From contig NZ_RQFY01000004.1 of NCBI RefSeq assembly GCF_004769555.1, positions 620,001 through 684,000 on the forward strand: a stretch of DNA of 64,000 bases. Reading direction: 5' to 3'. The notes below the pieces were generated by a model, which was not told where the DNA came from, did no database searches, and was given only the letters and a program-made list of their open reading frames with translations. Shown here piece after piece: positions 27,005-39,332 of the stretch; the stretch's first letter is position 1, and each line of letters starts with the position of its first letter. Source of the stretch: Leptospira koniambonensis (GTDB lineage: Bacteria; Spirochaetota; Leptospiria; Leptospirales; Leptospiraceae). The position numbers and the translations under genes are program-made.

Positions 27005-28609
27005 ATGAATTCCATGGTAAATTCCGCGATCTCTAAAGAATCGTCTATAGCGAAAATCTGGACGAACGGTGCTATCGTTATCAACCGTATCCGATTAGGG
27101 TTAGTAGTTCTTTTTATTCTAACCTTGATCGGAGTTTCTAAAACAAATCACCCTACTCAGGTAATCGCTCATTCTGTAGGAACAGGCTTGATGGCATTAT
27201 ACTGTATCTTCGAATTTTTCCTGGCGAGAGGAGGAAAGGTTGGGATCGGATTCCAAAAGACATTAGTGATTTTGGATGTAATCATTCTTTCTGCGATTAT
27301 GGCAGCGGACTGTAGTATCGGTCCAATAGTGGCGAGAGATACTCTTGCAAACATGATCCTATTCTTCATTTATTTTTATATAATGATCTATTCTTCTTTA
27401 TTGGGAGAAAAAAAATTCGTACTTCTTATCGGCCTATTAACTGCTATCGGAGTTGCAATTGCACTTTATGTAGGTTGGAAAAGTGGACTTGTATTAACTG
27501 AGAACGCAAGTAAGGCAAAAGACCCTGACACTTTGATCTTCTCAGTTCAAATCGTAAAGCTCGGTTTTATGATCACTGCAAGTGTGATCTTATACCAATT
27601 GATGAGATTATTCGAAAACCTAACTGCAGAAGGTTCTAGATTATTTGGAGAATCCCAAGTATTCTTAACTCAAATTAAAGATAACCAAAACATCATTCGT
27701 AACTCAGCAGAAAACTTAGAAACATCTATTAAAGAATTTGCAGGTTATATCGCAAGAACTGGAGAAAAAATGGAATCCCAGGCTGCTGCTTTGGAAGAAG
27801 TGAACGCAGTATTAGAAGAACTTTCTGCCTCTTCTATCAATAATACACAATCTATTGAAACTCAGAATGAAGGTATTTCAGGTCTTGCTTCCAACTCTCA
27901 AAAGTTGGGAGGAATTATAGGAGATATTACAGAATACAGCGAAACACTTTCCGTATTTGCAGAAGAGAACAAAGCGGACATGGAGAATGTGACCATTGCC
28001 GCTGAAAAAACGAATTCTTATCTCGCAGACATTGCAAACTCATTCAATAGAGTAGATGAGATCAATCAGATCATGGGGGAAATTGCGGATAAAACTAACC
28101 TTCTCGCATTGAACGCATCTATCGAAGCAGCAAGAGCTGGAGTCGCAGGAAGAGGATTTGCGGTAGTTGCAAACGAAGTCAGCAAACTCGCAGACTTCAC
28201 TTCTGAAAACGCCAAATCTATTTCTTCTATCGTGAAACAATCCCAAAGTTTTATCAACGAAGCTAAGGTAGCTTCTGCAGAAACTGGAGATCTGACCGAA
28301 AAACAAAAGTTCAAATTAACACAAACTACTGATCGGATCCTAAAAATGAATGAGCTCTATAAGGAGCAAAAATTTATTCTTAAAAGTTTCCTAAACGAAT
28401 TGGATACAATCAAGTCCGCATCCACAGATATTCTTGAATCTACTAAAGAACAAACTCTCGGCCAGAACGAATTGATGAAGACGATGAGCCAATTGGAAAA
28501 AGACATAAACGAGATCAGCGAAGAATCCACCAAATTAAACACTGAGATCGATAAGATCAATAGCCAAGCTTCAGAGTTAAGAGTATTAAGCGGACATTCT
28601 ACCGAATAA
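27005..28609 (+). CDS. Methyl-accepting chemotaxis-type protein, six-helix membrane domain (first of tandem pair)
   Basis: About 534 residues. Six membrane helices (about 30-205) have short loops and no periplasmic ligand domain; a coiled signalling region follows with no recognisable HAMP. The hairpin tip [20 protein letters not shown] and [21 protein letters not shown] (residue runs read separately) is the MCP signature that contacts CheA and CheW. Two ATGs (27002, 27005) lie behind GGAAGG; the second is spaced better. No C-terminal CheR pentapeptide is visible. The next gene is a close paralogue. Confidence 0.85.
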   Translation: MNSMVNSAISKESSIAKIWTNGAIVINRIRLGLVVLFILTLIGVSKTNHPTQVIAHSVGTGLMALYCIFEFFLARGGKVGIGFQKTLVILDVIILSAIMAADCSIGPIVARDTLANMILFFIYFYIMIYSSLLGEKKFVLLIGLLTAIGVAIALYVGWKSGLVLTENASKAKDPDTLIFSVQIVKLGFMITASVILYQLMRLFENLTAEGSRLFGESQVFLTQIKDNQNIIRNSAENLETSIKEFAGYIARTGEKMESQAAALEEVNAVLEELSASSINNTQSIETQNEGISGLASNSQKLGGIIGDITEYSETLSVFAEENKADMENVTIAAEKTNSYLADIANSFNRVDEINQIMGEIADKTNLLALNASIEAARAGVAGRGFAVVANEVSKLADFTSENAKSISSIVKQSQSFINEAKVASAETGDLTEKQKFKLTQTTDRILKMNELYKEQKFILKSFLNELDTIKSASTDILESTKEQTLGQNELMKTMSQLEKDINEISEESTKLNTEIDKINSQASELRVLSGHSTE

Positions 28610-28656
28610 AAGAACTCCAACGTTAGTCTAGCCCGGGAAATTCCGTCTATTGATGG

Positions 28657-30246
28657 ATGGAAACTTCCCATATAAAAACAGAGTCCACGATCCTACAGAT
28701 CTGGAAGAATGGCGCTATTGTAATCAACCGAATCCGATTAGGTTTGGTCGTACTTTTTATCATTTCCTTAGCCGGAGCTTATAAAAGTTTTCAGCCCTTA
28801 CAATTTATGGTCCACGCGGGCGGCACAGCTTTCATGGGGCTTTATTGCATTTTCAATTTTGTAGCGAATCGCAAAAGGAATATGTCCATCGGATCACATA
28901 AACTTTTCGTTTTATTCGATGTGAATGTTCTAAGTGCCACGTTGATCTTGGATACTTTCGTTTCTCCCGATGTAGCAGCCGGAACATTAAAGAACGTAGT
29001 ATTATTCTTCATCTATTTCTATATAATGATCTATTCCTGCCTTTTGGGAGAAAGGATCTTTGTTTTGGTCGTTGGTGCATTTTCCACCGCGGGTGCGATA
29101 GTTGCCCTCGTATGCGCACTTCAAAACGGAGTTGGATTTGTAAATGATCCAGAATCAGCAAAACTTCCTTATAATATAAGCGGTTCTACTGAAATTATCA
29201 AGATTGCATTCATATTTGTCGCAAGCGTGATACTCGCTCAATTGATGAGGCTATTCTTAAGACTAACTGTAGAAGGAAACCGACTTTATACAGACTCAAA
29301 AGACTTGCTCGAAAAATTAAGCGAGAACCAAACAATCATTAAGGATTCTGCAATTAGTTTAGAAGATTCTATCGTTAAATTCGCTCAATTTATCAATCGT
29401 ACAGGAGAAAAGATGGAATCCCAAGCTGCCGCCTTGGAAGAAGTCAACGCAGTATTAGAAGAACTTTCTGCTGCTTCTACAAATACTTCTATGTCTATTG
29501 AATCTCAGAATATAAGCTTAAGCGAACTTGCTGATGATTCTAAAAAATTGGGAGAAATAGTTTCTAATATTACAGGTTATAGTGAGGCACTTTCCACATT
29601 CGCAAATGATAATAAAGCAGACATGGAGAATGTTACTATCGCTGCTGAAAAAACAAAATCTTATCTGGCAGATATCGCTGGCTCCTTCGACAAAGTGGAC
29701 CAGATCAACCAGATCATGGGAGAAATTGCTGATAAAACAAACCTTCTTGCATTGAACGCATCTATTGAAGCGGCAAGAGCAGGAGAAGCAGGAAGGGGAT
29801 TCGCAGTAGTTGCAAACGAGGTCAGCAAACTCGCAGATTTTACTTCCGAAAACGCAAAGTCAATTTCAGCAATCGTAAGACAGTCCCAAAATTTTATCCA
29901 AGAAGCAAAAAGTGCTTCTGCTGAAACGGGAGACCTGACTGAAAAACAAAAATTTAAGATCTTGGAAACTTCTGACAAGATCGTTCAGATGAATAAACTT
30001 TATCTGGAACAGAGAAATATTATACGTAAGTTCTTAAATGAATTAGAAAGTATCAAATCAGTTTCGAACGAGATCCATGAATCTGAAAAGGAACAATCCG
30101 TGGGCCAACAAGAAATGATACGGACCATGTCCCAATTAGAAAAAGATATTAATGAAATTAACGAAGATTCAGCTAGCTTAAACTCAGAGATCGATCGGAT
30201 CAAAACAAAGGCTTCTGAACTAAAAGTATTGAGCAATAATTCCTAA
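28657..30246 (+). CDS. Methyl-accepting chemotaxis-type protein, six-helix membrane domain (second of tandem pair)
   Basis: 529 residues and nearly superimposable on the previous gene: the same IW(T/K)[18 protein letters not shown] start, six membrane helices to about residue 200, then the signalling coil with [19 protein letters not shown] and [21 protein letters not shown]. Identity is highest around the tip and in SYLADIA and [16 protein letters not shown]. The pair arose by tandem duplication. The membrane parts have diverged more, which suggests different inputs. The stop-start gap is 47 bases, so they can share a message. Confidence 0.85.
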   Translation: METSHIKTESTILQIWKNGAIVINRIRLGLVVLFIISLAGAYKSFQPLQFMVHAGGTAFMGLYCIFNFVANRKRNMSIGSHKLFVLFDVNVLSATLILDTFVSPDVAAGTLKNVVLFFIYFYIMIYSCLLGERIFVLVVGAFSTAGAIVALVCALQNGVGFVNDPESAKLPYNISGSTEIIKIAFIFVASVILAQLMRLFLRLTVEGNRLYTDSKDLLEKLSENQTIIKDSAISLEDSIVKFAQFINRTGEKMESQAAALEEVNAVLEELSAASTNTSMSIESQNISLSELADDSKKLGEIVSNITGYSEALSTFANDNKADMENVTIAAEKTKSYLADIAGSFDKVDQINQIMGEIADKTNLLALNASIEAARAGEAGRGFAVVANEVSKLADFTSENAKSISAIVRQSQNFIQEAKSASAETGDLTEKQKFKILETSDKIVQMNKLYLEQRNIIRKFLNELESIKSVSNEIHESEKEQSVGQQEMIRTMSQLEKDINEINEDSASLNSEIDRIKTKASELKVLSNNS

Positions 30247-30272
30247 AACCTTTTCATTTCCTTCTTCTTTAC

Positions 30273-30312
30273 AATCGGACCCATATTTCGATATATGGAA
30301 TTTATTCCGATT
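30273..30312 (+). promoter_or_regulatory. Nested hairpin in the mtnP leader
   Basis: Two stems lie one inside the other just before the ribosome site: AATCGG (30273) with CCGATT (30307), and CCATAT (30281) with ATATGG (30293). AAGGAG starts two bases after the outer stem. Folding could affect ribosome access; no known riboswitch class is recognised. Function is inference. Confidence 0.35.
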
Positions 30313-30326
30313 CAAAGGAGAAGGAT

Positions 30327-31190
30327 ATGGGGACTAAAGTAAAAGCTGCAGTTATCGGAGGCACAGGTCTCTATAGCCTGGACGGAATGGAACTTGTAGA
30401 GGAAGTTCTTCCGGAAACTCCTTGGGGCAAACCTTCCGACACGATCAAGATCGGAAAGATCCACGATAAACTAATCGCATTTCTCCCTCGCCATGGTGTG
30501 GGACATTTTATTATGCCTCACGAAGTTCCAATGAAGGCGAATATCTGCGCTCTTAAAATTTTAGGAGTAGAAGAGATTGTAGCATTCAGCTCCGTCGGGA
30601 GTTTGAGAGAAGAGATCAAACCTTTGGATTTCGTTCTTCCAAGTCAGATCATAGACAGAACAAGAGGGAGAGAGTCCACATTCTTTGGAAAAGGTGTGGT
30701 GGCTCACGCTCCTTTCGCAGATCCTTTCTCTCAAAATTTAAGCGATAGAATTAATAAAGCCGCTGCAAAAGTAAATCTTCCGATCCACCAAAACAAAACT
30801 TTGGTTTGTATGGAAGGTCCTTTATTTTCTACAAGAGCGGAATCTCATATGTATCGTTCTTGGGGTGGAGACATCATCAATATGAGCGTTCTTCCGGAAG
30901 CAAAACTTGCAAGAGAGGCTGAGATCGCTTACCAAATGGTCTGTATGTCCACGGACTACGATTGTTGGAGAGAGAATGAAGAAGCAGTTACTGCAGAAAT
31001 GGTAATGGCAAACTTAGGAAAGAATGCAGAGAATGCTAAAAAACTTTTAAGCGCTTTGATCCCTGCACTTGGGAACGGAGACGATCTTAGTTTAAAGAAT
31101 AGCACCAAGTATTCTATCATCACAGCTCCTGAACGCAGAAACCCGGATACTGTTGCAAAACTGAAAGTATTATTCCCAGATTATCTCTGA
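30327..31190 (+). CDS. mtnP: S-methyl-5'-thioadenosine phosphorylase
   Basis: 287 residues. Splits methylthioadenosine into adenine and methylthioribose-1-phosphate in methionine salvage. The family blocks are present: IGGTGLYSLDGM, FLPRHGVGHFIMPHEVPMKAN (in parts), SVGSLREEIKPLDFVLP, CMEGPLFSTRAESHMYRSWG and the base-recognition segment MSTDYDCWRENEEAVT. No other salvage genes are adjacent. The 3' end overlaps the convergent hydrolase gene by 10 bases. Confidence 0.92.
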   Translation: MGTKVKAAVIGGTGLYSLDGMELVEEVLPETPWGKPSDTIKIGKIHDKLIAFLPRHGVGHFIMPHEVPMKANICALKILGVEEIVAFSSVGSLREEIKPLDFVLPSQIIDRTRGRESTFFGKGVVAHAPFADPFSQNLSDRINKAAAKVNLPIHQNKTLVCMEGPLFSTRAESHMYRSWGGDIINMSVLPEAKLAREAEIAYQMVCMSTDYDCWRENEEAVTAEMVMANLGKNAENAKKLLSALIPALGNGDDLSLKNSTKYSIITAPERRNPDTVAKLKVLFPDYL

Positions 31191-32038
31191 GAGTTTGATT
31201 TTCTTCGGTTTAGATGAACAGATCCTAAAATATTAGCTAGTCCCTTTTGGTATTCTGGAAAGAAGGAGAGATTATTATGATTTCCTCCTTCTATTTCTAA
31301 AAATTCTATTTTTACTCCTGATTCCAAAGCAGTCTTGAATAATTTTTTTCCTTGTCTGAATGGAACGATCTCGTCCTCATTTCCATGTATAATCGTCGCA
31401 GGAGAATGGATTTTTCCTATCTTGTTTTCTGATTTAAGAGAATAAGCCAAAAACCATTCAGGTACAAATGGATAATATTCTTTTGCGAGATCCGCCAAAG
31501 AAGTATAAGGAGTTTCTAATATAATATAACCTGGATTTGTTTTGGTCCCTAAATCTACTACAACTCCAGTTCCGATAGATCTTCCATAAAGAATGATCTC
31601 ATTTTCTTTTTTTAATTTATCCGTTTTCAAATATTCGTACCAGCGTTCTGCATCCTGGTACATTCCCTTCTCACTTAACTTGGCCCTACTTTTACCGTAA
31701 CCTCTATAATCTGTCATGAGAAGGTCCCACCCTCGCGGAACAAAGTCCTCAGCAACACCTCCCCAACTTCTTAAACTTCCTGCGTTTCCATGAAAATAGA
31801 GGACCGTGCCCTTAGAAGGTCCTTGGGCTGGGAAGAATAATGCATACACCTTCTCTCCATTTTCCAACTCCAGAGAAACTTCTTGAAAAGTATAAGGAAA
31901 GGAGAAGTGAAAGTCCTCGGGTAAAATTTCTGGGAAGAAGATCAGCTTGTCTTGATTTGAATATAATAAGCCGAAGAGTCCCAGAAAAATAATAAATATG
32001 ACCGAGAGAAGATATAACATAAACTTTTGGATTTTCAT
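31181..32038 (-). CDS. Alpha/beta hydrolase, membrane-anchored
   Basis: 285 residues from an ATG that overlaps the stop of the upstream gene (ATGA). One N-terminal membrane helix (about 8-28) precedes the hydrolase core: [15 protein letters not shown] (oxyanion region), [10 protein letters not shown] with the nucleophile Ser, and [12 protein letters not shown] with the acid and GGNHNNL with the His. The general pattern is like YfhR/Bem46-type hydrolases. The substrate is unknown. It is coupled to the PhoD-type phosphatase. Confidence 0.83.
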   Translation of the reverse strand: MKIQKFMLYLLSVIFIIFLGLFGLLYSNQDKLIFFPEILPEDFHFSFPYTFQEVSLELENGEKVYALFFPAQGPSKGTVLYFHGNAGSLRSWGGVAEDFVPRGWDLLMTDYRGYGKSRAKLSEKGMYQDAERWYEYLKTDKLKKENEIILYGRSIGTGVVVDLGTKTNPGYIILETPYTSLADLAKEYYPFVPEWFLAYSLKSENKIGKIHSPATIIHGNEDEIVPFRQGKKLFKTALESGVKIEFLEIEGGNHNNLSFFPEYQKGLANILGSVHLNRRKSNSQR

Positions 32039-33402
32039 TTGGCCTGAATATCCTTGGACCAAAGTTCTTTTCCGGCAGAATCAAAAACTCTAAACACCAA
32101 GCTCCTTTGTTTTAAAGGACCTGTAATTTCTATTATTCCAAAATTCCTTTTGTCATCCACCATTGTGCCCTCAATCCTTAATGGATTTTTTTCGGTAATA
32201 GGCGCATGGGTAGAAGAAGTTAAAGGTGAAACAGTAAAATCATATACTGGATATTCGAATCCTTCCTGGATATATGATAATTCCGTAAAGTGTCTGTCCC
32301 CGGTCAAAAATACCAGGTTTTTTATCTTCAATTTTGAAATTTTGGAAAGAAGTTTTTCCCTTTCTTCTGCGTATGTTGAATAATTTTCAAAGACGGTTAA
32401 CGGATTTAAGACCTGGCCACCTACAACCACAAACTTAAAAGTCGCTTTGGAGAATGCTAAGCCGTTTACAAGCCAATCCAGCTGTTCTTCTCCAAAAAAT
32501 GATCTGGCCCCAGTTTTATTATCGTTCGCAGTCCTAAAACTACGATCGTCCATCAAAAAGAATTGTGCATCTCCCCAAGTGAAAGAACCATATATTCCTT
32601 TTTTTGAATAGTTTGGGTTAGCCCAAAATAATTTGAAAATTTCTTCTGCGGTAGCTCCCATCCAAAAGGAAGCGTCCCCATCATTAGGCCCCCAATCATG
32701 ATCATCCCAAACTGCATAATGGTGAACATTTGCGAGTAATGGCTGGAGTTCCGCCAAAGATCTTTGTTCAGTATAACGATAAATGAATCCAGTGCGAGAT
32801 TCCCAATCAGGTTCTCTTAGATAAATATTATCTCCGCCCCAGAGCATGAAGTCCGGTTTTTGAGCAGAGATAGATTTGTAGATAAAGTACTCTCCTCCGT
32901 ATGGTTTCGCTTGCGTATCATACTTAGTATCGTTTACGAATGCACAACTCCCCAAAGCAAATTTGATATCCGGAGGCCCGCTTTGTTTTCCAATCCAAAT
33001 GGGTTGTGTTCTAAATTTTTGTTCTGATTTAGGTTCTTGATATTTTCCATTTACATAAATTATATAATCGTATGTTTTTCCAGGTTCCAATACGTCAGCG
33101 ATTAGATGGGCAACATTTCCTTTATGATGTTCAGTAGTTACTTCGCGAGTTACCTGGCTTTGTTCTGAATTTCCGGAAATAAAATATTTCGCATAAACTT
33201 TAGAAGGGTTCTTAGTCTGGACCCAAATTTTCACTTCCTTATGAGTTGAGTAACCTAACATCGGCCCTGATTGGATACTAGAAGGCGAAGCTGTGTCGGT
33301 TGACTGACTTTTTCCATAAATTGCAAAATCGAAGTAAAAGAATCCAAACAGTAAAAACAACAAAGAGGTGGATGATAAAAGCAATCTGCGTCTCATTGTC
33401 AT
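32035..33402 (-). CDS. PhoD-type alkaline phosphatase family protein
   Basis: 455 residues with an N-terminal membrane or signal segment (about 5-30). Then a fibronectin-like N-domain ([18 protein letters not shown]) and the metallophosphatase core: [39 protein letters not shown], and [13 protein letters not shown] provide the metal ligands. It would hydrolyse phosphodiesters or phosphomonoesters outside the inner membrane. No twin-Arg motif typical of Bacillus PhoD is clear; MRRRLLL is the nearest. Divergent from the MCP at 33459. Confidence 0.85.
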   Translation of the reverse strand: MTMRRRLLLSSTSLLFLLFGFFYFDFAIYGKSQSTDTASPSSIQSGPMLGYSTHKEVKIWVQTKNPSKVYAKYFISGNSEQSQVTREVTTEHHKGNVAHLIADVLEPGKTYDYIIYVNGKYQEPKSEQKFRTQPIWIGKQSGPPDIKFALGSCAFVNDTKYDTQAKPYGGEYFIYKSISAQKPDFMLWGGDNIYLREPDWESRTGFIYRYTEQRSLAELQPLLANVHHYAVWDDHDWGPNDGDASFWMGATAEEIFKLFWANPNYSKKGIYGSFTWGDAQFFLMDDRSFRTANDNKTGARSFFGEEQLDWLVNGLAFSKATFKFVVVGGQVLNPLTVFENYSTYAEEREKLLSKISKLKIKNLVFLTGDRHFTELSYIQEGFEYPVYDFTVSPLTSSTHAPITEKNPLRIEGTMVDDKRNFGIIEITGPLKQRSLVFRVFDSAGKELWSKDIQAK

Positions 33403-33458
33403 GAAATATCTTGAAGCCGCTGGCTTCTTTCAAATCAAAAAAAAGGGAAAGAACGGAA

Positions 33459-35261
33459 ATGACGAGGGGAGAATCTAGAAAACTCAGATGGAGACTTACC
33501 TTAGGCCTGGAGCTATTAACTTCCGTTCTGGCTGTCCCTTTAGCCGTTCTATTCATTATTGCAGCGGGAGCGTATGACTTCAATAAGGCGATCGCGCTGA
33601 TTGGGTCCTCAACAGTCGTATTAACCACCTCTTATTTTTTCCCTACACTTCGATTCTTATATTTGGGAAGGCTCCTATCCAATCTGGAACCAAATAATTG
33701 GGAGAAATTAAATACAAAAGGTAAGGTAGCAGTTAAGAAAAAACTTCTAAACTTCCCTCTTCTAAATACTGGATTTTATATCGTACAGTGGAGTTACGGA
33801 ATTCCTGCGGCTTGGAAAATGATGCATCTTTTCTTTATACCCGAATTCTTTGAGTCTGCGCCATTCTTACTCTTACCTTTGATCATTTACCCAACTTTAG
33901 GAATTTCCCATTTCTTCTTAACCGAGTCAGTACTTTCAGAAGTGTTGGAATCAGACAGATTGAATGGACTTCCTTTAGAAGAAAAAGACATTCGTAAAGT
34001 TTCAATCTTCGTAAGAATTATTTCTACGATCGCATCTATCGCATTATTACCGGTCGTGATCTTTGGTTATCTATTAGTGGAAGAGACTTCCGGTTGGTTA
34101 AAATTGGGTGATGTTACCTTAGCACTTTCTCTCACCATTCTTTTTATGGTGATCACTCTCACTATTTCTTCCTACTTATTGGCTTCCAGCATTCGTAGAA
34201 ACTCTAAAAATATGATGAATGCGTTTACTGAGATGTCCCAAGGCGAGTTGAATATCCTACTTCCTATGGTTTCCACAGACGAATTGGGAAGAAGTAGCAA
34301 GATGTTAAACGATTTTGTGAAAAGACTTAGGATTGTTGTTAAAACAGTAATCAAAGAATCAGAAAAACTTTCACAAAGCTCCAAGGTACTGGAAGAAAAA
34401 ACAAAAGATCTTTCTATAAAAATGCAAGAGCAAGCTGCGTCTACAGAACAGATGAGTTCCGGAGTAGAAGAAATTGCAGCATCAATTCAATCTACTTCTT
34501 CCAGAGCAGAAAGTCAGTCTAGTACTGTAGAACAAGCATCCGCATCTCTTACAGAACTCGAAGATAGGATCCGAAATGTTCATATTTCTCTAATGGATAC
34601 AAAAAATGATGCGGAGAGAATGAGATTAGAAACTTCTAATGGAGAATCCGCGTTACAATCCACTCGTGATGCAATGGCAGAGATAGAATCCAATACTGCT
34701 AAAATGGAAGCGAGCGTAAATGTGATCCATGAGATTACAGATCGAATCGGACTTCTATCCTTAAATGCGGCAATTGAAGCTGCTCGTGCAGGAGAAGCAG
34801 GAAAAGGTTTTGCAGTAGTAGCCCAAGAAATTTCAAAACTGGGAGAACAAACCCAGGAGAATGCAAAGAGGATCCGTGCAACATTGGCAGAAGCTGTAAA
34901 GGCCACCAACTCGGGGAGAGAAGTTTTAGGAAATACTGAGGTAGCTTTCAGAAGAATAGGAGACACCGCTCAAAATACTTCTGAAAGAATTTTGCAAGTT
35001 TCCTCCTTGTCTGAATCTCAGTTGGTAGCAAGCGCTCAGGTAAAAAATGCATTTTCTGAATTGATCCGATCTGCAGAAGAGATCAGAAATCATACAAAAG
35101 AACAATCCCAAACTTCTTTAGAATTTTCTAAAACGATTGGAAGTATTTCAGAAGCTACTGAGTTTTTGAATGGGATAGTAAACGATATTGATTCTCTTGC
35201 TGAGAAGCTGGCTCACCAAGCAAGTTCTTTGAAAAAGGAAGTAGAATTCTTTAAAACCTAA
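33459..35261 (+). CDS. Methyl-accepting chemotaxis-type protein with HAMP-like linker
   Basis: 600 residues from the ATG at 33459; an in-frame TTG at 33411 is less likely. About six membrane helices occupy the first 260 residues, then a HAMP-like stretch ([33 protein letters not shown] in parts), and the signalling hairpin with [20 protein letters not shown] and [20 protein letters not shown]. It differs from the tandem pair by having HAMP and a more standard tip. No CheR-binding C-terminus. Its stop lies 4 bases inside the convergent kinase gene's end. Confidence 0.85.
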   Translation: MTRGESRKLRWRLTLGLELLTSVLAVPLAVLFIIAAGAYDFNKAIALIGSSTVVLTTSYFFPTLRFLYLGRLLSNLEPNNWEKLNTKGKVAVKKKLLNFPLLNTGFYIVQWSYGIPAAWKMMHLFFIPEFFESAPFLLLPLIIYPTLGISHFFLTESVLSEVLESDRLNGLPLEEKDIRKVSIFVRIISTIASIALLPVVIFGYLLVEETSGWLKLGDVTLALSLTILFMVITLTISSYLLASSIRRNSKNMMNAFTEMSQGELNILLPMVSTDELGRSSKMLNDFVKRLRIVVKTVIKESEKLSQSSKVLEEKTKDLSIKMQEQAASTEQMSSGVEEIAASIQSTSSRAESQSSTVEQASASLTELEDRIRNVHISLMDTKNDAERMRLETSNGESALQSTRDAMAEIESNTAKMEASVNVIHEITDRIGLLSLNAAIEAARAGEAGKGFAVVAQEISKLGEQTQENAKRIRATLAEAVKATNSGREVLGNTEVAFRRIGDTAQNTSERILQVSSLSESQLVASAQVKNAFSELIRSAEEIRNHTKEQSQTSLEFSKTIGSISEATEFLNGIVNDIDSLAEKLAHQASSLKKEVEFFKT

Positions 35262-38200
35262 ATTTTAGGAAGAAGTACTTTAAATACTGTCTTTCCAGGT
35301 TTGGAGTTGAATTCTATTCTTCCTCCATGTTTTAAAACGATCCTTCTGGAAATATCTAAACCCAGACCACTTCCTTCTCCTGGAGCTTTAGTGGTATAAA
35401 AAGGATCGAAAATTTTAGATTTAATATCTGCAGGGATCCCAGGACCGTTATCCGAAATCAAAACGGAAACATCAGAGTCAGAATCTACAATGGAAATTTT
35501 GATCTTTCCTTTGAACTGCATGGCTTGCAAAGAATTGTATATTAGATTTGTCCAAACCTGTATCAAATCATCCGGATACGCGTGAATGATGGGTCTTGCT
35601 TGGAAGTCCAGCTCTACTTCTACTCCATTCTTGATCTGGTTATGATAGATTGTGAGAACTGTTTCTATATTCTCAGCAAGATCTGTTTCGATCTTACCTT
35701 CTCCAGAATCGATATGAGCAAAACTTTTAAGAGCATAAACAATTTTAGAAGTTCTATCCACCGCTAAACGAATGGATGCGGCATTCTTATATGTTTGGAT
35801 CTCTTCGATCGCAAAATCCAAAAGTGCAAGATTTGTCTTAGCTTCGAAAATTTCAGGGAATTCTTGAGTAGAATGATAAAGACCTACATCCATCAATCTG
35901 TCAGCAAGATCATATGGATTTTCGAATCCAAGTTCACTTAGAGTATTTTTTAATTTTTTGAGTACATTCCTTCTCTCTTCTCTTGAAACCTGAATTTCCT
36001 TATTCGAAATTCCTGCGCGAATAAACTCTGATAATCGTTTGATATAATATGGTTCTGCTTCGGCAAAAACTGGACCTAACTTTTTCAAACGTTCTGGAGA
36101 AGAATCCAAATAAGCTCTCAATTCACCACTCAAAGCAGAGATCGCTCCTAACGGGTTATTGATCTCGTGAGCAATACCTGCAACCAACTGTCCGAGTGCT
36201 GCCATCTTTTCGGAAAGGATAAGTTGATCCTGAGTTTTTTTCAAATTATCCAAAGCGGATGCTAACTCAGATGTACGGATTAGAACTGCATGTTCCAATT
36301 CTTCTTTTGCTTCTCTTCTTTCGGAATTTAATAATAACTGAGTGACTTGTTCAGCGGCCGTAACTACGAATTGTTGTTCATATCCTTTCCATCTGCGAAG
36401 AGCACCTCTATGTTCTAAACAGATTGCTCCGTAAATCCCACCTCTTAAAAAGATTGGAGCATTCAATAAGGATTGGATCCCAAGAGGAATACTATAAGAC
36501 TCAGCAAACTCAGAAGTTCTTGGATCATTCACCACGTCATATGCATCTACTAATCTTTCGGTTTTCATTGATGCAAAATATTTAGGATACACTTTCAGAT
36601 CCATCGTATCTGAATCTATATAAGATAGAAGTTTTTGATCCCAACCCGAGACCAAAGACCAGACTGTTTTTTCCTTATCAGAAAAAAGCCATATAGAAGC
36701 ACGATCACATCCCAAAGTTTCCGAGCACATTTTGACTATATTATTCAAACCGGCAGAAATATTGCCCGAAGCAAAATCAAGATCAGTCGCCATATTCAAA
36801 AGGACTCTAGCCTGTTCGGAGAGTTTTAAATTCTCTTCCTCTTTTTCTCTCGCTGCCGCTTTTCCTGCAGTATTATCCTTTGTAATGGCAACAATTGCAG
36901 GTCTTCCGACTAAATTTACAATACGACCTGAAAAAATAGAATCAACAGTAGTTCCATCTTTTCGAATAAAAGGTATATCAAGATCTCTTAATATACCCTC
37001 TTCTTTCATTTGATTGATCAATTTACGTTTGAGATTAGGATCAGGCCAAATCCCGAGATCTACAGAGTTCTTTCCGATCGCTTCTTCTTTTGTGTATCCG
37101 AATAGATCATAAAACATTGAATTTACACTGATATACTTGCCTGTTTCCAAATCGGAAATGCAGATAGTATCTGGATTTAGATCGAATACCTTTTCAAAAA
37201 GATCTTTGCTTTCTTCTAGTTGGTGAAGATACTGATCTCTTTCTTGCTCTACCTTTCTTTTGTCAGTTACATCGATCAGAAGAGCCAAAAGCATCATCTT
37301 ATCTCCGATCTTAAACACTCTATTTCCCGAAATCACATGTCTTTCGGTATTATCAGATCGATTGATAGTTGCTTCTATATTTTTAGACCAACCAAGTTCT
37401 TCTAATTCTTTGCGGATCTTAGCTCTATCCAAAGGACCTTTCCAAATCCCTAACTCGAAGGATGTTTTTCCTATGATCTCTTCTCTAGAGTATCCAATCA
37501 GGTCACAGTATTCTTGGTTGATCTCTCTATAGGTCCCAGTTTCCAGATCGGAAAGAGAAACTGCAGCTGGATTCATCTGGAAAATTTTTTCGAAAAGTTC
37601 CTTATTATGCCGGACCTCTGCGTTCAATTTTCTGGTTTGTTCTTCCGCTTCTAAACGTTCTCTGATATCTGTTGCAAGAGAAATAACATGAGGTCTTCCG
37701 TTTAATTTTACGATCCTACCCGAGTATAGAACCGGGATCCCAGTTCCATCGGCCGCTCGAAAAACCGTTTCGATATTACTGACCTCACCTTTCTCATCTA
37801 ACTGGCTATAAATTTCAGCTCTTCGATCCGGATCATAATCCCAGACCTTTATGTCTGTGGTAAGTTTTCCGATCACTTCTGATCTTTTGAGTTTTATAAC
37901 TTCTAAAAATCTTTCATTTACATCTATAATCTTTCTGGAAACCAAATCTGTAAGAACTACTGCAGAAGGGATTAGCTGAAATAATCTTTGAAAAAGTTCC
38001 TTACTCTTTTCGAGTTCAGTAGCAAGATTTTCTAGATCCGATTGTGCCTCTTTAATATGAGTGATATCGTGACCAACCGCTAAGATCTTTTTTTCACCAC
38101 CTGCTTCTATTACTCTAGCCGAAAATAGAATGGACCGGATCTTCCCGTCTGCAGTTCCCATCTTCACTTCAAGATTATCTACAGCGCCTTTTTGGATTAG

Positions 38201-39217
38201 AAGTCCTCGAATGATCTCTCTATCACTTAGATCGTAATAAACTCCAAGGTCCGTTGGAGACTTACCTATAATCTCTTCGTTCGTTTTGCCTATCAAACTT
38301 AAGAATACATCATTTGCATCTAAATACGTTCCGTCCGCCTTTGATAAAGTGATGGCAGTTGGATTTAGTCGAATGATCTGATTTAAAATTTCTTGGTTCT
38401 CTTTTAGGTCATCTAAAAGTTTTTGTTTTTCTACTTCTTCTTTTACCCTGTCAGTTATTGGAACTGTGATAGTAAGAAGTTTTAAAGAACCTGAATATTC
38501 AATAGGGTGAGCGGAGAAGAGTCCCCAAAATTCTTCTCCCAATTTATTAGTAAAACGTAATTCTATATCTCTGACAAAACCTTCTTTTTTAATGGCTTCT
38601 ACTATATCTGCTCTGGTCTCGGCAGAACTCCAGAAGCCTAACTCTAATGCGCTCTTACCAACAATCTCATCTTCGGAATATTTTACCTGAATACAAAACT
38701 GTCTGTTTACTTTTAGGTATTTGCCTGTTTCAATCTCTGTGATCGCCATAGGCAATGGGTTCATGTCGAAAAATTTTTCGAGAGCTCTCCATCCAATTTC
38801 TGGATGAGTTATATCTTCTTTAGAAAGTTCACTTTGTTGTTTGGGAGAACGAATATGGATCCAAGTAGTTGTTTCTGGATCTGTTTCACCTTGGATCTTA
38901 AATCCTTGGCAATAGAATGTCCTGATCTCTTTACTCTTGAGTAAAAAATAACCTAAGTACCAATTAGTCTTTTCTTCTTTTTTGAGACTTTCGAAAATTC
39001 CGTTTCGAATATCAGAGATCAGATTAAAATCTATCTCTTTTAACTCTTTGGCAGAATAGCCCAAGATCTGTAACGCAGCAGGATTCGCTTCGATCAGATT
39101 TCCAGAAGAAGAGAATACAAGAACTCCGTCCCCGATCCTTTCGAAAAACTGCCTGAGGATACTGAGCTGTGAAACGGAAGATTCCAAACTTTTATCACCA
39201 AGGGAATAAACCCTCAA
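35258..39217 (-). CDS. Multi-PAS/GAF sensor histidine kinase
   Basis: 1319 residues, no membrane segment, so cytoplasmic. Six PAS units start near residues 20, 145, 275, 407, 540 and 672; the last five recur at about 132-residue spacing and end in LG(I/F/V)W-type and GR(I/V)V segments. A GAF domain (about 805-965) follows, then a dimerisation helix with phospho-acceptor His1017 in GIAHEINNP, a roughly 110-residue insertion, and the ATPase domain with N-box [10 protein letters not shown] (1224), DNGPGI (1256) and GEGSGLGL (1280). No receiver domain or response regulator gene is nearby. Confidence 0.9.
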   Translation of the reverse strand: MRVYSLGDKSLESSVSQLSILRQFFERIGDGVLVFSSSGNLIEANPAALQILGYSAKELKEIDFNLISDIRNGIFESLKKEEKTNWYLGYFLLKSKEIRTFYCQGFKIQGETDPETTTWIHIRSPKQQSELSKEDITHPEIGWRALEKFFDMNPLPMAITEIETGKYLKVNRQFCIQVKYSEDEIVGKSALELGFWSSAETRADIVEAIKKEGFVRDIELRFTNKLGEEFWGLFSAHPIEYSGSLKLLTITVPITDRVKEEVEKQKLLDDLKENQEILNQIIRLNPTAITLSKADGTYLDANDVFLSLIGKTNEEIIGKSPTDLGVYYDLSDREIIRGLLIQKGAVDNLEVKMGTADGKIRSILFSARVIEAGGEKKILAVGHDITHIKEAQSDLENLATELEKSKELFQRLFQLIPSAVVLTDLVSRKIIDVNERFLEVIKLKRSEVIGKLTTDIKVWDYDPDRRAEIYSQLDEKGEVSNIETVFRAADGTGIPVLYSGRIVKLNGRPHVISLATDIRERLEAEEQTRKLNAEVRHNKELFEKIFQMNPAAVSLSDLETGTYREINQEYCDLIGYSREEIIGKTSFELGIWKGPLDRAKIRKELEELGWSKNIEATINRSDNTERHVISGNRVFKIGDKMMLLALLIDVTDKRKVEQERDQYLHQLEESKDLFEKVFDLNPDTICISDLETGKYISVNSMFYDLFGYTKEEAIGKNSVDLGIWPDPNLKRKLINQMKEEGILRDLDIPFIRKDGTTVDSIFSGRIVNLVGRPAIVAITKDNTAGKAAAREKEEENLKLSEQARVLLNMATDLDFASGNISAGLNNIVKMCSETLGCDRASIWLFSDKEKTVWSLVSGWDQKLLSYIDSDTMDLKVYPKYFASMKTERLVDAYDVVNDPRTSEFAESYSIPLGIQSLLNAPIFLRGGIYGAICLEHRGALRRWKGYEQQFVVTAAEQVTQLLLNSERREAKEELEHAVLIRTSELASALDNLKKTQDQLILSEKMAALGQLVAGIAHEINNPLGAISALSGELRAYLDSSPERLKKLGPVFAEAEPYYIKRLSEFIRAGISNKEIQVSREERRNVLKKLKNTLSELGFENPYDLADRLMDVGLYHSTQEFPEIFEAKTNLALLDFAIEEIQTYKNAASIRLAVDRTSKIVYALKSFAHIDSGEGKIETDLAENIETVLTIYHNQIKNGVEVELDFQARPIIHAYPDDLIQVWTNLIYNSLQAMQFKGKIKISIVDSDSDVSVLISDNGPGIPADIKSKIFDPFYTTKAPGEGSGLGLDISRRIVLKHGGRIEFNSKPGKTVFKVLLPKI

Positions 39218-39332
39218 ATACTAATGGACTAAATAACGCTAGAAACTACTTTTCTAAAACTTTCATTTTTTTTCCAAAATTCAAGAAAGTTGCGATCCTT
39301 AAGGACGCGTTACTCGAAAAGGCCTACCTATA

